Shown here: piece by piece, positions 8,995 through 18,125 of the stretch
Layout: each line of letters begins with the position of its first letter
Position numbering within the stretch: position 1 is the first letter of the stretch
DNA from: Rodentibacter trehalosifermentans
GTDB taxonomy: Bacteria; Pseudomonadota; Gammaproteobacteria; Enterobacterales; Pasteurellaceae
Direction of reading: 5' to 3'
Assembly (NCBI RefSeq): GCF_002000545.1
Contig: NZ_MLHL01000019.1
Span: 1-64,000, forward strand
Length of the DNA stretch: 64,000 bases
Program-made: the position numbers and the translations under genes
Notes under the pieces: model-generated
What the model was told of the DNA's origin: nothing
Database searches by the model: none
The model's input: the letters and a program-made list of their open reading frames with translations, nothing else

Positions 8995-9692
8995 CATGAT
9001 TGGGCAATAGACGCATTGATAGAACGAAGCACCTCTGCCGGATTTTCCGCTTGTGTAATCGGCCGTCCAATCACCAGATAATCCGAACCCGAACGGATTG
9101 CGGCAGCCGGGGTCATCACTCGACGTTGATCACCAAAATCTGCACCAATTGGACGAATGCCCGGGGTGATTAATTTAAAATCCGCACCACAGCTGCTGCG
9201 TAAAATTTCCACTTCTTGAGGTGAACAAACCACACCGTCTAGTCCTGCTCGTTGCGTTAAATGGGCAAGACGTAAAACCTGCTCCATTGGGGAAGCATTA
9301 ATACCAATTTGAAGTAAATCTAAATCTTCCATGCTGGTTAAAACGGTGACGGCAATTAACAATGGGGCATCTTTCCCATAAGGTTCAAGAATTTCTTTTG
9401 CCTCTTCCATCATTTTCAAGCCACCACTGGCATGAACATCCACCATCCATACACCTAAATCTGCTGCAGAACGGACGGCGCGTGCCACTGTATTGGGAAT
9501 ATCATGAAATTTTAGATCAAGGAAAACATCAAAATTACGCTGATGGAGTTGTTTTACGAAATTTGTACCTAATGTGGTAAACATTTCTTTACCGACTTTC
9601 AAACGGCATAAGCTTGGATCAATTTGATCGACTAACGCAAGGGCTTCGGCTTCCGTTTCATAATCAAGGGCAACAATCACTTTGTTTGTCAT
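8994..9692 (-). CDS. pyrF: Orotidine 5'-phosphate decarboxylase
   Basis: Catalyses the last step of UMP synthesis. The 232-residue protein is a TIM barrel with the catalytic block [10 protein letters not shown] near residue 59 carrying the Asp-Lys-Asp charge network, plus VTVLTSM near 121 and the phosphate-gripping TPGIRP near 182. The ATG behind GAGGT is preferred to the GTG one codon upstream. The stop overlaps the yciH start, and lapB lies 33 bp upstream. No pyrimidine-responsive leader is visible. Confidence 0.96.
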   Translation of the reverse strand: MTNKVIVALDYETEAEALALVDQIDPSLCRLKVGKEMFTTLGTNFVKQLHQRNFDVFLDLKFHDIPNTVARAVRSAADLGVWMVDVHASGGLKMMEEAKEILEPYGKDAPLLIAVTVLTSMEDLDLLQIGINASPMEQVLRLAHLTQRAGLDGVVCSPQEVEILRSSCGADFKLITPGIRPIGADFGDQRRVMTPAAAIRSGSDYLVIGRPITQAENPAEVLRSINASIAQS

Positions 9693-9725
9693 CACTTTAC
9701 CTCTCTGTGTCTTTCTTTATTATGT

Positions 9726-10907
9726 CTAGTTGTATTGGTATGGCTTTATCGTTTCCCAATGGCGGCAAGATGGGCAATTCCAAAGGAGTTTATGAACCTG
9801 ATAACCGCAATTTGAACAGCGATAAGCGGCACTTTGTTTAATACGTTCGCCAACCATTTTATGAAGCAAAATCAGGCTTTCTTTTCCCCGCCCTTCTTCT
9901 GCATCATCAATTTGATACTGAATAAAATGGTAGAAAATCAGCGTGCTTGGATTTTTTATTAATTGCTGATAAAGCTTAGCTTGCGCCGCCGATTTTCCAT
10001 CTTTTTCTTCAATTAATTTTGCAAGGGCTAAATCCACCTCATCATTTTTAACGATTTGCTCTGCCCGAATTAAAAATAGTTCAAAATTATCCTGTTGATT
10101 TAAGGCGCTATAACAAGATTTTAAGGTAGATAGCACCTCGCCAATATAATCGGAATTCTGATACAGTACATTTTCTAATGTATTAATCGCCTGTAGGTCG
10201 TTTTTTTCACGGATATCAAGTTCAGCCAGTAATATGGACGCTCTCACACAACGAGAGGAAATGCGAAGTGCATTTTGTAAAATGTTACGTTTTTCAACCG
10301 CACTTTCCCCACTTAAACTTTCCGCATATTCGCAATAGCATTGTGCCAGCTCAACATTATTCTCGAGTGGTCTAATTTTTGCTAATTTTTCTGCAATATT
10401 AACCGCTTTTTTCCACTCTTTAGTTTTTTGATAAATTAATAAAAGCTGTTGTAGCGCATTTTCTGCAAATTCAGGTTCATCCACTAATAAAATATAAAGA
10501 CTTTCTGCACGATCAAAAAAACCTACTGTCATAAAATCACGTGCAAGTTGTTGTTTTGCTAGAAGTTTTTGTTCAAAAGAATAATTAGGACTACGATCTA
10601 ATGCCTGATGGATTCGGAGGGCTCGATCAACTTCACCACGAGAGCGAAATAAATTACCAAGCGTCAGCTCTGCTTCAAATTGGGAGTGACTTTCTATTTC
10701 GTTTTCGGTTTCTTGCTTCTGCAACATATCCAAAAACAAATCAACGGCTTTATCAGTTTGGTTAGAGAGTAAAAAATTAACGCCCGTGACATAATCACGG
10801 GAAAGTTTATTACTCATATCTTCCTGGTCTTTCTTTGCACTACGCTGCCCCATATACCAACCATAGGCTGCTGCGATAGGCAAAAGCAGAAAGAGTAATT
10901 CAAGCAT
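9726..10907 (-). CDS. lapB: LPS assembly protein LapB (YciM)
   Basis: LapB is an inner-membrane protein that couples LPS synthesis and transport and promotes FtsH-dependent turnover of LpxC. The 393-residue product begins with a membrane anchor (residues 1-18), has TPR-like helical repeats over about 35-350 and ends with a rubredoxin-type metal site, CSNCG near residue 366 and CPSCRHWE near 380. Its ATG shares a base with the lapA stop. An uptake sequence lies within the coding region. All parts expected for function are present. Confidence 0.95.
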   Translation of the reverse strand: MLELLFLLLPIAAAYGWYMGQRSAKKDQEDMSNKLSRDYVTGVNFLLSNQTDKAVDLFLDMLQKQETENEIESHSQFEAELTLGNLFRSRGEVDRALRIHQALDRSPNYSFEQKLLAKQQLARDFMTVGFFDRAESLYILLVDEPEFAENALQQLLLIYQKTKEWKKAVNIAEKLAKIRPLENNVELAQCYCEYAESLSGESAVEKRNILQNALRISSRCVRASILLAELDIREKNDLQAINTLENVLYQNSDYIGEVLSTLKSCYSALNQQDNFELFLIRAEQIVKNDEVDLALAKLIEEKDGKSAAQAKLYQQLIKNPSTLIFYHFIQYQIDDAEEGRGKESLILLHKMVGERIKQSAAYRCSNCGYQVHKLLWNCPSCRHWETIKPYQYN

Positions 10908-11206
10908 TAGTCAGCCTTAGTTTTCTCACGGACAGAAGTTAATTCACTAATTTGTAAGTTTTGACGTTTAATTTGGCGATGAAGAGATATATTTTTGAGT
11001 TTGAGTTTTAAATAGAAAAAACCGGTAATAAACCAACCTAAAATCAAACCGAAACCAAACAAAATAGCAACTAATGTTGAAAGCTGAAATTGACTTTCGG
11101 CAACAATATAATTAAACGTGATAATTTGATCATTATTTGCGCCAACGGTAATCGCTACAATCAAAATAGCCAATACGATAATAAACCCCAAAATATATTT
11201 AATCAT
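10907..11206 (-). CDS. lapA: LPS assembly protein LapA (YciS, DUF1049)
   Basis: A 99-residue inner-membrane protein with two membrane segments (about residues 3-24 and 41-66) followed by a short basic coiled coil, as in the DUF1049/LapA family. It works with LapB in balancing lipopolysaccharide production. I start it at MIKYILGF, six bases after AGGAA, rather than at an in-frame codon 15 bases upstream. ihfB lies upstream, separated by a terminator, so lapA-lapB-pyrF-yciH form a coupled operon. Confidence 0.92.
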   Translation of the reverse strand: MIKYILGFIIVLAILIVAITVGANNDQIITFNYIVAESQFQLSTLVAILFGFGLILGWFITGFFYLKLKLKNISLHRQIKRQNLQISELTSVREKTKAD

Positions 11207-11257
11207 AATGAAATTCCTCAAAAAATTTTCCTAATTATGCCAAAGTTTCCTATGAAA

Positions 11258-11277
11258 AACGACACCTAAGTGTCGTT
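11258..11277 (-). terminator. Terminator after ihfB
   Basis: On the minus strand an 8-bp stem AACGACAC/GTGTCGTT with a four-base loop is followed by a T5 run. It separates ihfB from lapA. Confidence 0.8.
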
Positions 11278-11290
11278 ATTTCATTTATTT

Positions 11291-11575
11291 CTAAGCAAAT
11301 ACATCCACCCTTTCTTTAAGCGCTTTCCCCGCTTTGAAATGAGGTACGCATTTTGCATCTAATTTCACAGAATCCCCAGTCTTAGGATTTCGCCCAAGAC
11401 GAGGTTGGCGGTAATGAAGAGAAAAGCTACCAAATCCGCGAATCTCTACACGATTAGCCTCTTCAAGAGATTGTGAGATAAGTTCTAAAATATCTTTTAC
11501 TATTCCTTCAACTTCTTTTACAGACAAAGAAGGATGCTTAACGGATAAACGTTCAATAAGCTCAGATTTGGTCAT
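11291..11575 (-). CDS. ihfB: Integration host factor subunit beta
   Basis: IHF-beta pairs with IHF-alpha to bend DNA at specific sites, acting in replication, recombination and promoter architecture. The 94-residue protein shows the HU/IHF fold: [10 protein letters not shown] at the start, the beta-arm region VEIRGFGSF and GRNPKTG with the DNA-intercalating proline, ending in KALKERV. It follows rpsA on the same strand as in E. coli (rpsA-ihfB), with a terminator on each side. Confidence 0.97.
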   Translation of the reverse strand: MTKSELIERLSVKHPSLSVKEVEGIVKDILELISQSLEEANRVEIRGFGSFSLHYRQPRLGRNPKTGDSVKLDAKCVPHFKAGKALKERVDVFA

Positions 11576-11680
11576 CCTGTTTCTCCCTTAATTTTATTTA
11601 TGTGCTGATTTATAACAATAAGATTTATTGATAATTCATTATTTAATAGGGATAAATTATCAATAGATCCTAAAAAAATA

Positions 11681-11701
11681 AGGCTGGGACTTGCCCAGCC
11701 T
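11681..11701 (-). terminator. Terminator after rpsA
   Basis: An 8-bp GC-rich stem AGGCTGGG/CCCAGCCT with a five-base loop is followed on the minus strand by TTATTTTTTTA. It ends the rpsA transcript. Confidence 0.9.
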
Positions 11702-11713
11702 ACAAAATATCAA

Positions 11714-13363
11714 TTATTCACCTTTAGCTGCTTTGAAGGCTTCAGCCATTGCATTTGGAATAGCCACTTCTTCTTGTTTGTTATTCACATTTGCTACTGC
11801 TGCCGCTTCTTCAGCTTGATCTTTCGCTTTGACTGATAAGTGAACGATACGAGCTTTGCGATCAACACCGGTATATTTTGCTTCAACAACATCACCGACT
11901 GCCACTTCATCAGTTAAATCTGCCGCACGAATATAACCTTCTGCGCCACCAACTAACTCAACTTTCGCACCCTTAGCATCGGCTTCAACAACAGTTGCAG
12001 ATACCACTGCACCTTTTTTGTTGATAGCAATGAAGTTATTGAATGGATCTTCTTCAAGCTGTTTAATACCTAAAGAGATACGCTCTTTCACCGCATCCAC
12101 CGCTAATACGACTGCAGAAACTTCGTCACCTTTTTTGTAGTTACGAACAGCTTCATCGCCCGGCACATTCCAAGAAATATCAGATAAATGAACTAAACCG
12201 TCAATACCACCTTCAAGACCGATGAAGATACCGAAATCAGTGATCGATTTGATTTTACCGGTTACTTTATCACCTTTATTGTGGGTTTCTGCAAATTGAG
12301 TCCATGGATTTGGTTTGCATTGTTTTAAGCCTAAAGAGATACGACGACGTTCTTCATCAATCTCTAACACCATCACTTCAACAGTATCACCTAAGCTGAC
12401 CACTTTAGACGGATGAATATTTTTGTTTGTCCAATCCATTTCAGAAACGTGAACTAAACCTTCAACACCATCTAAGATCTCAACGAAACAGCCATAATCA
12501 GTTAAGTTTGTCACTTTACCGGTTAATTTGCTATTTACCGGATGATTTTCAGCGATAGCCACCCAAGGATCTTGACCTAATTGTTTTAAGCCTAAAGAAA
12601 CACGGGTACGATCTTTATCGAATTTTAATACTTTAACAGTGACTTCATCACCCACATTCACGATTTCACTTGGGTGTTTAACACGTTTCCAAGCCATATC
12701 CGTGATATGTAATAAACCGTCAACGCCACCTAAATCAACGAATGCACCGTAGTCTGTTAAGTTTTTAACGATACCTTTAACTTCTGAACCTTCTGCAAGG
12801 TTTTCTAACACTTGCTCACGTTCTTGACTGTTTTCAGATTCAATCACCGCACGACGGGAAACGACCACGTTGTTACGTTTTTGATCTAATTTGATCACTT
12901 TGAATTCTAATTCTTTACCTAGTAAGTGATCCGCATCACGAGCAGGACGGGTATCCACTAAAGAACCCGGTAAGAACGCACGAACACCGTTTAACTCAAC
13001 TGTGAAACCGCCTTTCACTTTACCGTTGATTAAACCGATAACGGTCGCTTTTTCTTCGTATGCTTTTTCTAACTCAATCCAAGATTCGTGGCGTACTGCT
13101 TTTTCACGAGAAAGTTTAGTTTCACCGAAACCATCTTCCACCGCATCTAAAGCAACATTCACCGTATCACCGACTTGAATATCAAGCTCACCCTGTGCAT
13201 TTAAAAATTCTGCCACAGGAATTGCAGATTCAGATTTCAAACCGGCATCAACAAGGACGAAACCTTTTTGGATTGCGACGACAGTACCGTTAACGATTGA
13301 ACCTTGACGGGTTTCAAGGCCTTTTAATGATTCTTCAAAAAGTTGAGCAAAAGATTCTGACAT
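11714..13363 (-). CDS. rpsA: 30S ribosomal protein S1
   Basis: S1 binds mRNA leaders and helps place them on the 30S subunit. The 549-residue product contains six S1 repeats; repeats 3-6 are easily seen through the recurring pattern of G.V....D.G.FV.L.GG.DGLVH (for example near residues 192, 277, 364 and 451). The first two degenerate repeats would bind protein S2 on the ribosome. The length is close to E. coli S1 (557). cmk lies upstream and ihfB downstream, a conserved order. The leader has hairpin potential that could serve autoregulation. Confidence 0.97.
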   Translation of the reverse strand: MSESFAQLFEESLKGLETRQGSIVNGTVVAIQKGFVLVDAGLKSESAIPVAEFLNAQGELDIQVGDTVNVALDAVEDGFGETKLSREKAVRHESWIELEKAYEEKATVIGLINGKVKGGFTVELNGVRAFLPGSLVDTRPARDADHLLGKELEFKVIKLDQKRNNVVVSRRAVIESENSQEREQVLENLAEGSEVKGIVKNLTDYGAFVDLGGVDGLLHITDMAWKRVKHPSEIVNVGDEVTVKVLKFDKDRTRVSLGLKQLGQDPWVAIAENHPVNSKLTGKVTNLTDYGCFVEILDGVEGLVHVSEMDWTNKNIHPSKVVSLGDTVEVMVLEIDEERRRISLGLKQCKPNPWTQFAETHNKGDKVTGKIKSITDFGIFIGLEGGIDGLVHLSDISWNVPGDEAVRNYKKGDEVSAVVLAVDAVKERISLGIKQLEEDPFNNFIAINKKGAVVSATVVEADAKGAKVELVGGAEGYIRAADLTDEVAVGDVVEAKYTGVDRKARIVHLSVKAKDQAEEAAAVANVNNKQEEVAIPNAMAEAFKAAKGE

Positions 13364-13432
13364 ATAAATAATCTTCTTTAAAAGTTAATAACATCCACAT
13401 TTAATCCTTAAGATGTGGGGTTGAAAATAAAG

Positions 13433-13454
13433 GTTTATTCATCCTTGAATAAAC
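13433..13454 (-). terminator. Hairpin between cmk and rpsA
   Basis: A perfect 9-bp stem GTTTATTCA/TGAATAAAC with a four-base loop begins four bases after the cmk stop, followed on the minus strand by CTTTATTTT. It is AT-rich, so it may be a leaky terminator or a processing site in a cmk-rpsA transcript. Confidence 0.5.
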
Positions 13455-13458
13455 AGGG

Positions 13459-14130
13459 TTAAGCTTGGATACGCTGTTGAATATAACTGAGAGCCTGCGC
13501 AATCACTTCATCAATAGTTAATGTTGTACTATCGAGCAACAAAGCATCCTTTGCCGGTTTAAGGGGTGCCACCTCACGATTTCTATCACGAAAATCACGT
13601 TCCTTTATCTCGGCTAAAATCTGCGCAAAGTTACCACTAATTCCCTTACTTTGCAACTGTTTATAGCGTCTTTTTGCACGTTCTTCCGCACTAGCATCTA
13701 AAAAGAGTTTCACTTGTGCCTGAGGAAAGACCACCGTGCCCATATCCCGCCCATCGGCAATTAATCCTTCATATTTGGCGAAATCTTGTTGAAGCTGTAA
13801 TAAAGCGGCACGAACCTGTGGAAAAACAGCCACTTGGGAGGCAGCATCTGCCACTTCTTGAGTACGAATGAGGCGGCTGACATCCTCTCCATTGAGCAAA
13901 ATATGCACTTCCCCTTCTTGCGGCACAAACTGAACCGCCAAATGACGGGCCAATTCAGCCAAGGCGAATTCATCTTTTAAATCGACCGCACTTTTTAATG
14001 CGGCTAACGCCGTCACACGGTAAATCGCACCACTATCTAACAAGGCATAGCCCAACTTTTCCGCCAAGGCGTAGCATAATGTGCCTTTGCCCGCACCACT
14101 TGGGCCATCAACGGTAATAATTATGCCCAT
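13459..14130 (-). CDS. cmk: Cytidylate kinase
   Basis: Phosphorylates CMP and dCMP in pyrimidine salvage. The P-loop [10 protein letters not shown] lies at residues 9-18, and the CMP-binding region with [12 protein letters not shown] near 125 marks it as bacterial CMP kinase. The ATG at 14130 gives 223 residues; the longer frame begins at a TTG two codons upstream. It lies two bases after the mtnN stop, so the two are coupled. The cmk-rpsA-ihfB order is conserved in gamma-proteobacteria. Confidence 0.96.
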   Translation of the reverse strand: MGIIITVDGPSGAGKGTLCYALAEKLGYALLDSGAIYRVTALAALKSAVDLKDEFALAELARHLAVQFVPQEGEVHILLNGEDVSRLIRTQEVADAASQVAVFPQVRAALLQLQQDFAKYEGLIADGRDMGTVVFPQAQVKLFLDASAEERAKRRYKQLQSKGISGNFAQILAEIKERDFRDRNREVAPLKPAKDALLLDSTTLTIDEVIAQALSYIQQRIQA

Positions 14131-14132
14131 AA

Positions 14133-14828
14133 TCAATCCTCTAATTTATCCAGCATACCTAAAACCAAGGTTGAGGATTGTCTTGCCGCCAGCGGCAAAA
14201 ATTCTTCAAAAGAAATACTCGCCTCCCCATCTCCGCTATCTGAAATTGCTCGAACCACAACAAAGGGAACATTAAAAGCATGACACACTTGTGCAATAGC
14301 CGTCGCTTCCATTTCAACGGCGGTAACTTGAGGAAAATCCTTTTTTATTGCTGAGAGTTTTTCTTCACTGTGAATAAAACTGTCGCCTGAGCAAATCAGC
14401 CCCCGTTTTACAGATTGACCTTGCGCCTCTGCCACATATTGTGCCAAATCCGCAAGTTTTCTGTCTGACAAAAATGCCGCAGGATTTGCCGGTAATTGTC
14501 CCTTTTCATAGCCAAATGCCGTAACATCCACATCGTGATAACGGGTTTCATCGGAAATCACAATATCGCCTACCTTCAAGCCTTTTGCCACGCCACCGGC
14601 TGAACCGGTATTGATGACCACATCGGGTTTTGCCAATTGTAATAATGCCGTCGTACCGATTGCCGCCGCCACTTTACCAATACCGGATTGTAATAACGCC
14701 ACCGCTTTTCCGTTAATTTTGCCTTCCAAAATGACCGCACTTGCCACACGAGTTTGTGTTTTTTCTGTCATTAACCCGCTCAAAATTTCGACTTCTTGCG
14801 CCATCGCCCCCACGATACCGATTTTCAT
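14133..14828 (-). CDS. mtnN: 5'-methylthioadenosine/S-adenosylhomocysteine nucleosidase
   Basis: MtnN (Pfs) hydrolyses MTA and SAH, which recycles methionine-cycle by-products and feeds AI-2 synthesis through LuxS. The 231-residue protein has [16 protein letters not shown] at its start with the catalytic Glu near residue 12, NTGSAGG near 76, the substrate-site [11 protein letters not shown] near 171 and RAISDSGDG with the catalytic Asp near 198. The start overlaps the stop of the DsbA-like gene as ATGA. Confidence 0.96.
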   Translation of the reverse strand: MKIGIVGAMAQEVEILSGLMTEKTQTRVASAVILEGKINGKAVALLQSGIGKVAAAIGTTALLQLAKPDVVINTGSAGGVAKGLKVGDIVISDETRYHDVDVTAFGYEKGQLPANPAAFLSDRKLADLAQYVAEAQGQSVKRGLICSGDSFIHSEEKLSAIKKDFPQVTAVEMEATAIAQVCHAFNVPFVVVRAISDSGDGEASISFEEFLPLAARQSSTLVLGMLDKLED

Positions 14829-15532
14829 TTTTTCTGCTCCTTTTCTAATTTATTCACCAAATAATCTAACACTGCCACACTATAATCATCATTATAAAGC
14901 GTACTTGCCGTCAGCACATATTTTCCGCCCACCACAACATAAGGGTAAGTAAACACACCGTATTCTTCTGTTAATTCAATGGCCTGTTGAACTTGTTTTT
15001 TGACATCAACAGAATTTTGGGCTTCTATAAAACCGGTTTTATCCAGCCCTTTTTCCTCGACCCAGTTTAAGATATTTGCCATTGAACTCAGCTCTACATA
15101 GCGTGATTTTTCTGAAGTTTCAAACAACAATGCATCGGATAATTCATTGGCATGCAAGGCTTTTAATGTGTAAAACACTTTCGCACTAAAAGGGTTATCC
15201 GACGTTGCCACCGGATATTCTTCTAAAAGTATTTTATCGGCACGAATTTGGCTATATAACACCAAAATATCCTGCGCAGATGAGCATACCCGACAATCGT
15301 AGTCAAAAAAGAATTGAATTCGTGTTTTTTTATCCGTCGATAAAGGCTGACCTATCGCTTCCTGATAAGAAAAATAATCCCTGCCATCTTCAAATTTTAC
15401 CGTGTCGGCTGAAGGCAAATGAGGTTGGTTTTGCACAGAAAAATCTTTCGGATTTGCGACGGCAACACTCAATTGAACAATGCCCAATAAGCCAACCCAG
15501 TGTCCTCGCCATGCTGTCATTTTTTTACTCAT
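14825..15532 (-). CDS. DsbA-like periplasmic thioredoxin-fold protein
   Basis: A 235-residue protein with a hydrophobic signal segment (about residues 10-26, ending VAVANP) and a DsbA-like thioredoxin fold. The redox motif is C80-R-V-C83 and the cis-proline lies in [10 protein letters not shown] near residue 195. It probably shuttles electrons to or from periplasmic thiols, but oxidase or reductase direction is not readable; CRVC differs from the CPHC of DsbA. Its ATG overlaps the recJ stop and its stop overlaps mtnN. The gene neighbouring dsbC-recJ suggests a disulfide-handling partner. I have no confident gene name. Confidence 0.8.
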   Translation of the reverse strand: MSKKMTAWRGHWVGLLGIVQLSVAVANPKDFSVQNQPHLPSADTVKFEDGRDYFSYQEAIGQPLSTDKKTRIQFFFDYDCRVCSSAQDILVLYSQIRADKILLEEYPVATSDNPFSAKVFYTLKALHANELSDALLFETSEKSRYVELSSMANILNWVEEKGLDKTGFIEAQNSVDVKKQVQQAIELTEEYGVFTYPYVVVGGKYVLTASTLYNDDYSVAVLDYLVNKLEKEQKK

Positions 15533-17252
15533 CGATAGGCTCAATATAATTCACGCGCAATTGTACATTGCGTTGACCACGAAATTCATTAATATCCAGC
15601 TGATAAGCAAAACGTGCCTTTTTAATGGATAAATCAGGATATAATCTTGTATCAATGTTAAAGGCAATCGCATCTAAAAGCGGGCCACCCTGTTTGGGTT
15701 CAACCAGCATTTTTAGATGATTTTGATGTTGCCCAATGGCACGTTGCGCTAAAATCTTAAACTCACCGTCAAAACAAGGTTCGGGGAAGCTTTGCCCCCA
15801 AGGCCCGGCGGATTTCAGCAATTCTGCCGTTTCAAGGCTCAATTCATTTGCCGACAATTCACCGTCCGTCCAAATAATACGCTGTAAATGCGCCTCGCCT
15901 AACCAATCAACAACCGTTTGATTGAAAACTTGCTGAAATTCCGTAAAACAGGCTTCTCGAATACTCAACCCCGCCGCCATGGCATGTCCGCCAAATTTTA
16001 AGATCATCTCCGGATGCTGTGAATGGATCCGCTCCAAAAGATCCCGTATATGCAATCCTTCAATAGAACGGGCCGAGCCCTTTAACACGCCTTCGCTGTC
16101 TTGTGCAAAAGCAATCACCGGGCGATGATATAAATCTTTCAAACGGGAAGAAACGATCCCCAACACACCTTGATGCCAATCGGCTTGATAAAGGACAATC
16201 CCCATTGGCGGCTCGTTGTAAAGTGCGGTCAAATTTCGGCAAATTTCCATGGCTTCCAGTTTCATTCCCGCCTCAATTTCTTTACGGGTTTGGTTAAGGC
16301 TATCCAAATCCAAAGCCAATTCACGCGCTTTTTGCATCTCTTCAGCAAGCAATAATTCAACACCAAGCAACATATTATCCAATCGCCCGGCGGCATTTAG
16401 ACGGGGGCCGATAGAAAACCCAAGATCACTTGCTGAGATTTGCTCAAGGTTGCGGTTTGCCACTTCCGCTAAGGCAATAATACCCGGACGGCAATATTTC
16501 GCTCGAATACGCATCAACCCTTGATGCACTAAAATACGATTATTTTGGTCAAGCGGCACCACATCAGCCACAGTTCCTACCGCGACAAGATCGAGTAATT
16601 CACTGAAATTTGGTTGGGTTTTCTCGTTAAAGATGCCCATTTCACGAAATTTTGCCCGCAATGCCAGCATCAAATAAAAAGCCACACCGACACCGGCAAG
16701 GGATTTTGAGGGAAAGTCGCATTGGGTGAGATTGGGGTTGACTATCGCATCGGCAGGCGGTAATTGTTCCGGCGGCAAATGGTGATCTGTCACCAACACT
16801 TGCACGCCTTTTTCTTTCAAAAACGCCACGCCCTCAAAGGAAGAAACGCCGTTATCAACCGTCATCAACAGCGCTACCCCTTTTTCCAGTGCCATTTCCG
16901 CCACGGGAATACTCAACCCATAGCCCTGTTCAAAACGGTTCGGCACTAAATAATCCACATGCTGAAAACCAAGCTGTCGTAAGGCTAACACCGACAAAGC
17001 TGTGCTGGTTGCACCATCGGCATCAAAATCGCCGACAATCACAATATTTTTCTGCTTTTGATAAGCCTCGACCAGCAACGCTACTCCTTGCTCGATACCG
17101 TATAAACGGTTTGGGTTTAACATCGATTTCAAGGTGCAGTCTAATTCTTGAGAATGTTGAATATGACGAGCTCGATAAAGACGATCTAACAAGGCATTTT
17201 CACTAACAGAATGCCCCTCGGGGAGTGCTCGGCGCTTGATGAGTTTATTCAC
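15525..17252 (-). CDS. recJ: Single-strand-specific 5'-3' exonuclease RecJ
   Basis: RecJ resects 5' ends in recombination, base-excision and mismatch repair. The 575-residue protein shows the DHH phosphoesterase motifs: DFDADGATS at residues 75-83, the following TVDNGVSS, VTDHHLPP with the DHH triad, and a DHHA1 region with KFGGHAMAAGLSI near 417. Length equals the usual 570-580. dsbC lies 55 bp upstream with a terminator-like hairpin between, an arrangement also seen in E. coli (dsbC-recJ). Confidence 0.96.
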   Translation of the reverse strand: MNKLIKRRALPEGHSVSENALLDRLYRARHIQHSQELDCTLKSMLNPNRLYGIEQGVALLVEAYQKQKNIVIVGDFDADGATSTALSVLALRQLGFQHVDYLVPNRFEQGYGLSIPVAEMALEKGVALLMTVDNGVSSFEGVAFLKEKGVQVLVTDHHLPPEQLPPADAIVNPNLTQCDFPSKSLAGVGVAFYLMLALRAKFREMGIFNEKTQPNFSELLDLVAVGTVADVVPLDQNNRILVHQGLMRIRAKYCRPGIIALAEVANRNLEQISASDLGFSIGPRLNAAGRLDNMLLGVELLLAEEMQKARELALDLDSLNQTRKEIEAGMKLEAMEICRNLTALYNEPPMGIVLYQADWHQGVLGIVSSRLKDLYHRPVIAFAQDSEGVLKGSARSIEGLHIRDLLERIHSQHPEMILKFGGHAMAAGLSIREACFTEFQQVFNQTVVDWLGEAHLQRIIWTDGELSANELSLETAELLKSAGPWGQSFPEPCFDGEFKILAQRAIGQHQNHLKMLVEPKQGGPLLDAIAFNIDTRLYPDLSIKKARFAYQLDINEFRGQRNVQLRVNYIEPIDE

Positions 17253-17283
17253 AACGATAACAAATGTAATACAGTAAAAAATC

Positions 17284-17301
17284 GGTGGGTATTACCCCAC
17301 C
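17284..17301 (-). terminator. Probable terminator after dsbC
   Basis: A 6-bp GC stem GGTGGG/CCCACC with a six-base loop is followed on the minus strand by GATTTTTTAC. It lies between dsbC and recJ. Confidence 0.65.
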
Positions 17302-17307
17302 TTTGTC

Positions 17308-17994
17308 TTAATTTGATTCTTCCAATGCAGCAAGTAAATCTGCAGGTTTTAAATAGCCGCCAATCACCTCACCGGTTGAGGTAACAATGCTTGGTGTTCC
17401 ACGCACACCGAATTGCACCCCTAATTCATAATGTTTTTTCACGATATTTGGCGTTTTCAGTACTTTGGGTAAGTTGCCTTTTTCTGCTTCATTCAGCGCA
17501 AATACAGGATCTTTTGCCGTCCAAATCGCTTCCATTTGTTTTGCTGTTTCCGTGTTCATACCGGCACGGGGGAAAGCTAAATAACGCACGGTAATCCCCA
17601 AATCATTATAGGCGTTCACCTGCTGATGTAATAAATGGCAATAATGGCAGGTAATATCCATAAACACCGTGACAACGTGTTTTTCATTTTTTGCCGGATA
17701 AACGATCATTTCGTTTTTATAAGCATTGAGTTTATCCATTAAAAGTTTACCTGAAACATCCACCGGCCCTTTGTTCGTTAAGGCGTAAAGTTTGCCTTGA
17801 AAGGCATATTTTCCATCTTCGGTGACATAAATAATGCCTTCATCGGTCACCGCCGTTTTAATACCGGAGACAGGGGAATTTTTAATCTCAATATGCGTTG
17901 CGCCAAGGGCTTTCAGCTGGCTTTGAATTGCCGCATCATCTGCCATCGCATTGAGCGTTATACCACATAAAAGTGCGGTTAAAATTTTATTCAT
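17308..17994 (-). CDS. dsbC: Periplasmic disulfide isomerase DsbC
   Basis: DsbC is a homodimeric isomerase that repairs wrong disulfides in the periplasm. The 228-residue product has a signal peptide ending LNAMA near residue 18, an N-terminal dimerisation domain (about 19-80) and a thioredoxin domain with the redox motif C116-H-Y-C119 and cis-proline in RGTPSIV near residue 203. Two oddities: the motif is CHYC rather than the common CGYC, and the second structural disulfide of E. coli DsbC is absent because no other cysteine occurs in the mature part. The gene is divergent from prfB. Confidence 0.92.
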   Translation of the reverse strand: MNKILTALLCGITLNAMADDAAIQSQLKALGATHIEIKNSPVSGIKTAVTDEGIIYVTEDGKYAFQGKLYALTNKGPVDVSGKLLMDKLNAYKNEMIVYPAKNEKHVVTVFMDITCHYCHLLHQQVNAYNDLGITVRYLAFPRAGMNTETAKQMEAIWTAKDPVFALNEAEKGNLPKVLKTPNIVKKHYELGVQFGVRGTPSIVTSTGEVIGGYLKPADLLAALEESN

Positions 17995-18125
17995 TTTTTA
18001 TTCCTAAATTCACGCAACAAGAAAGGTTGAAATTATAAAGAGATTGCTAATTTGTGCAAGCCTCGCTACCCAAAAATCCGAAAATAGCATATAATCCGCA
18101 AAATTTTGAATAAACTCAATTGATT

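Noticed and set aside
13395-13418. CCACAT/ATGTGG dyad in the rpsA leader as an S1 autoregulatory element
   Set aside because: Only six base pairs with a long loop. S1 leaders are known to fold, but this pairing alone is not convincing.
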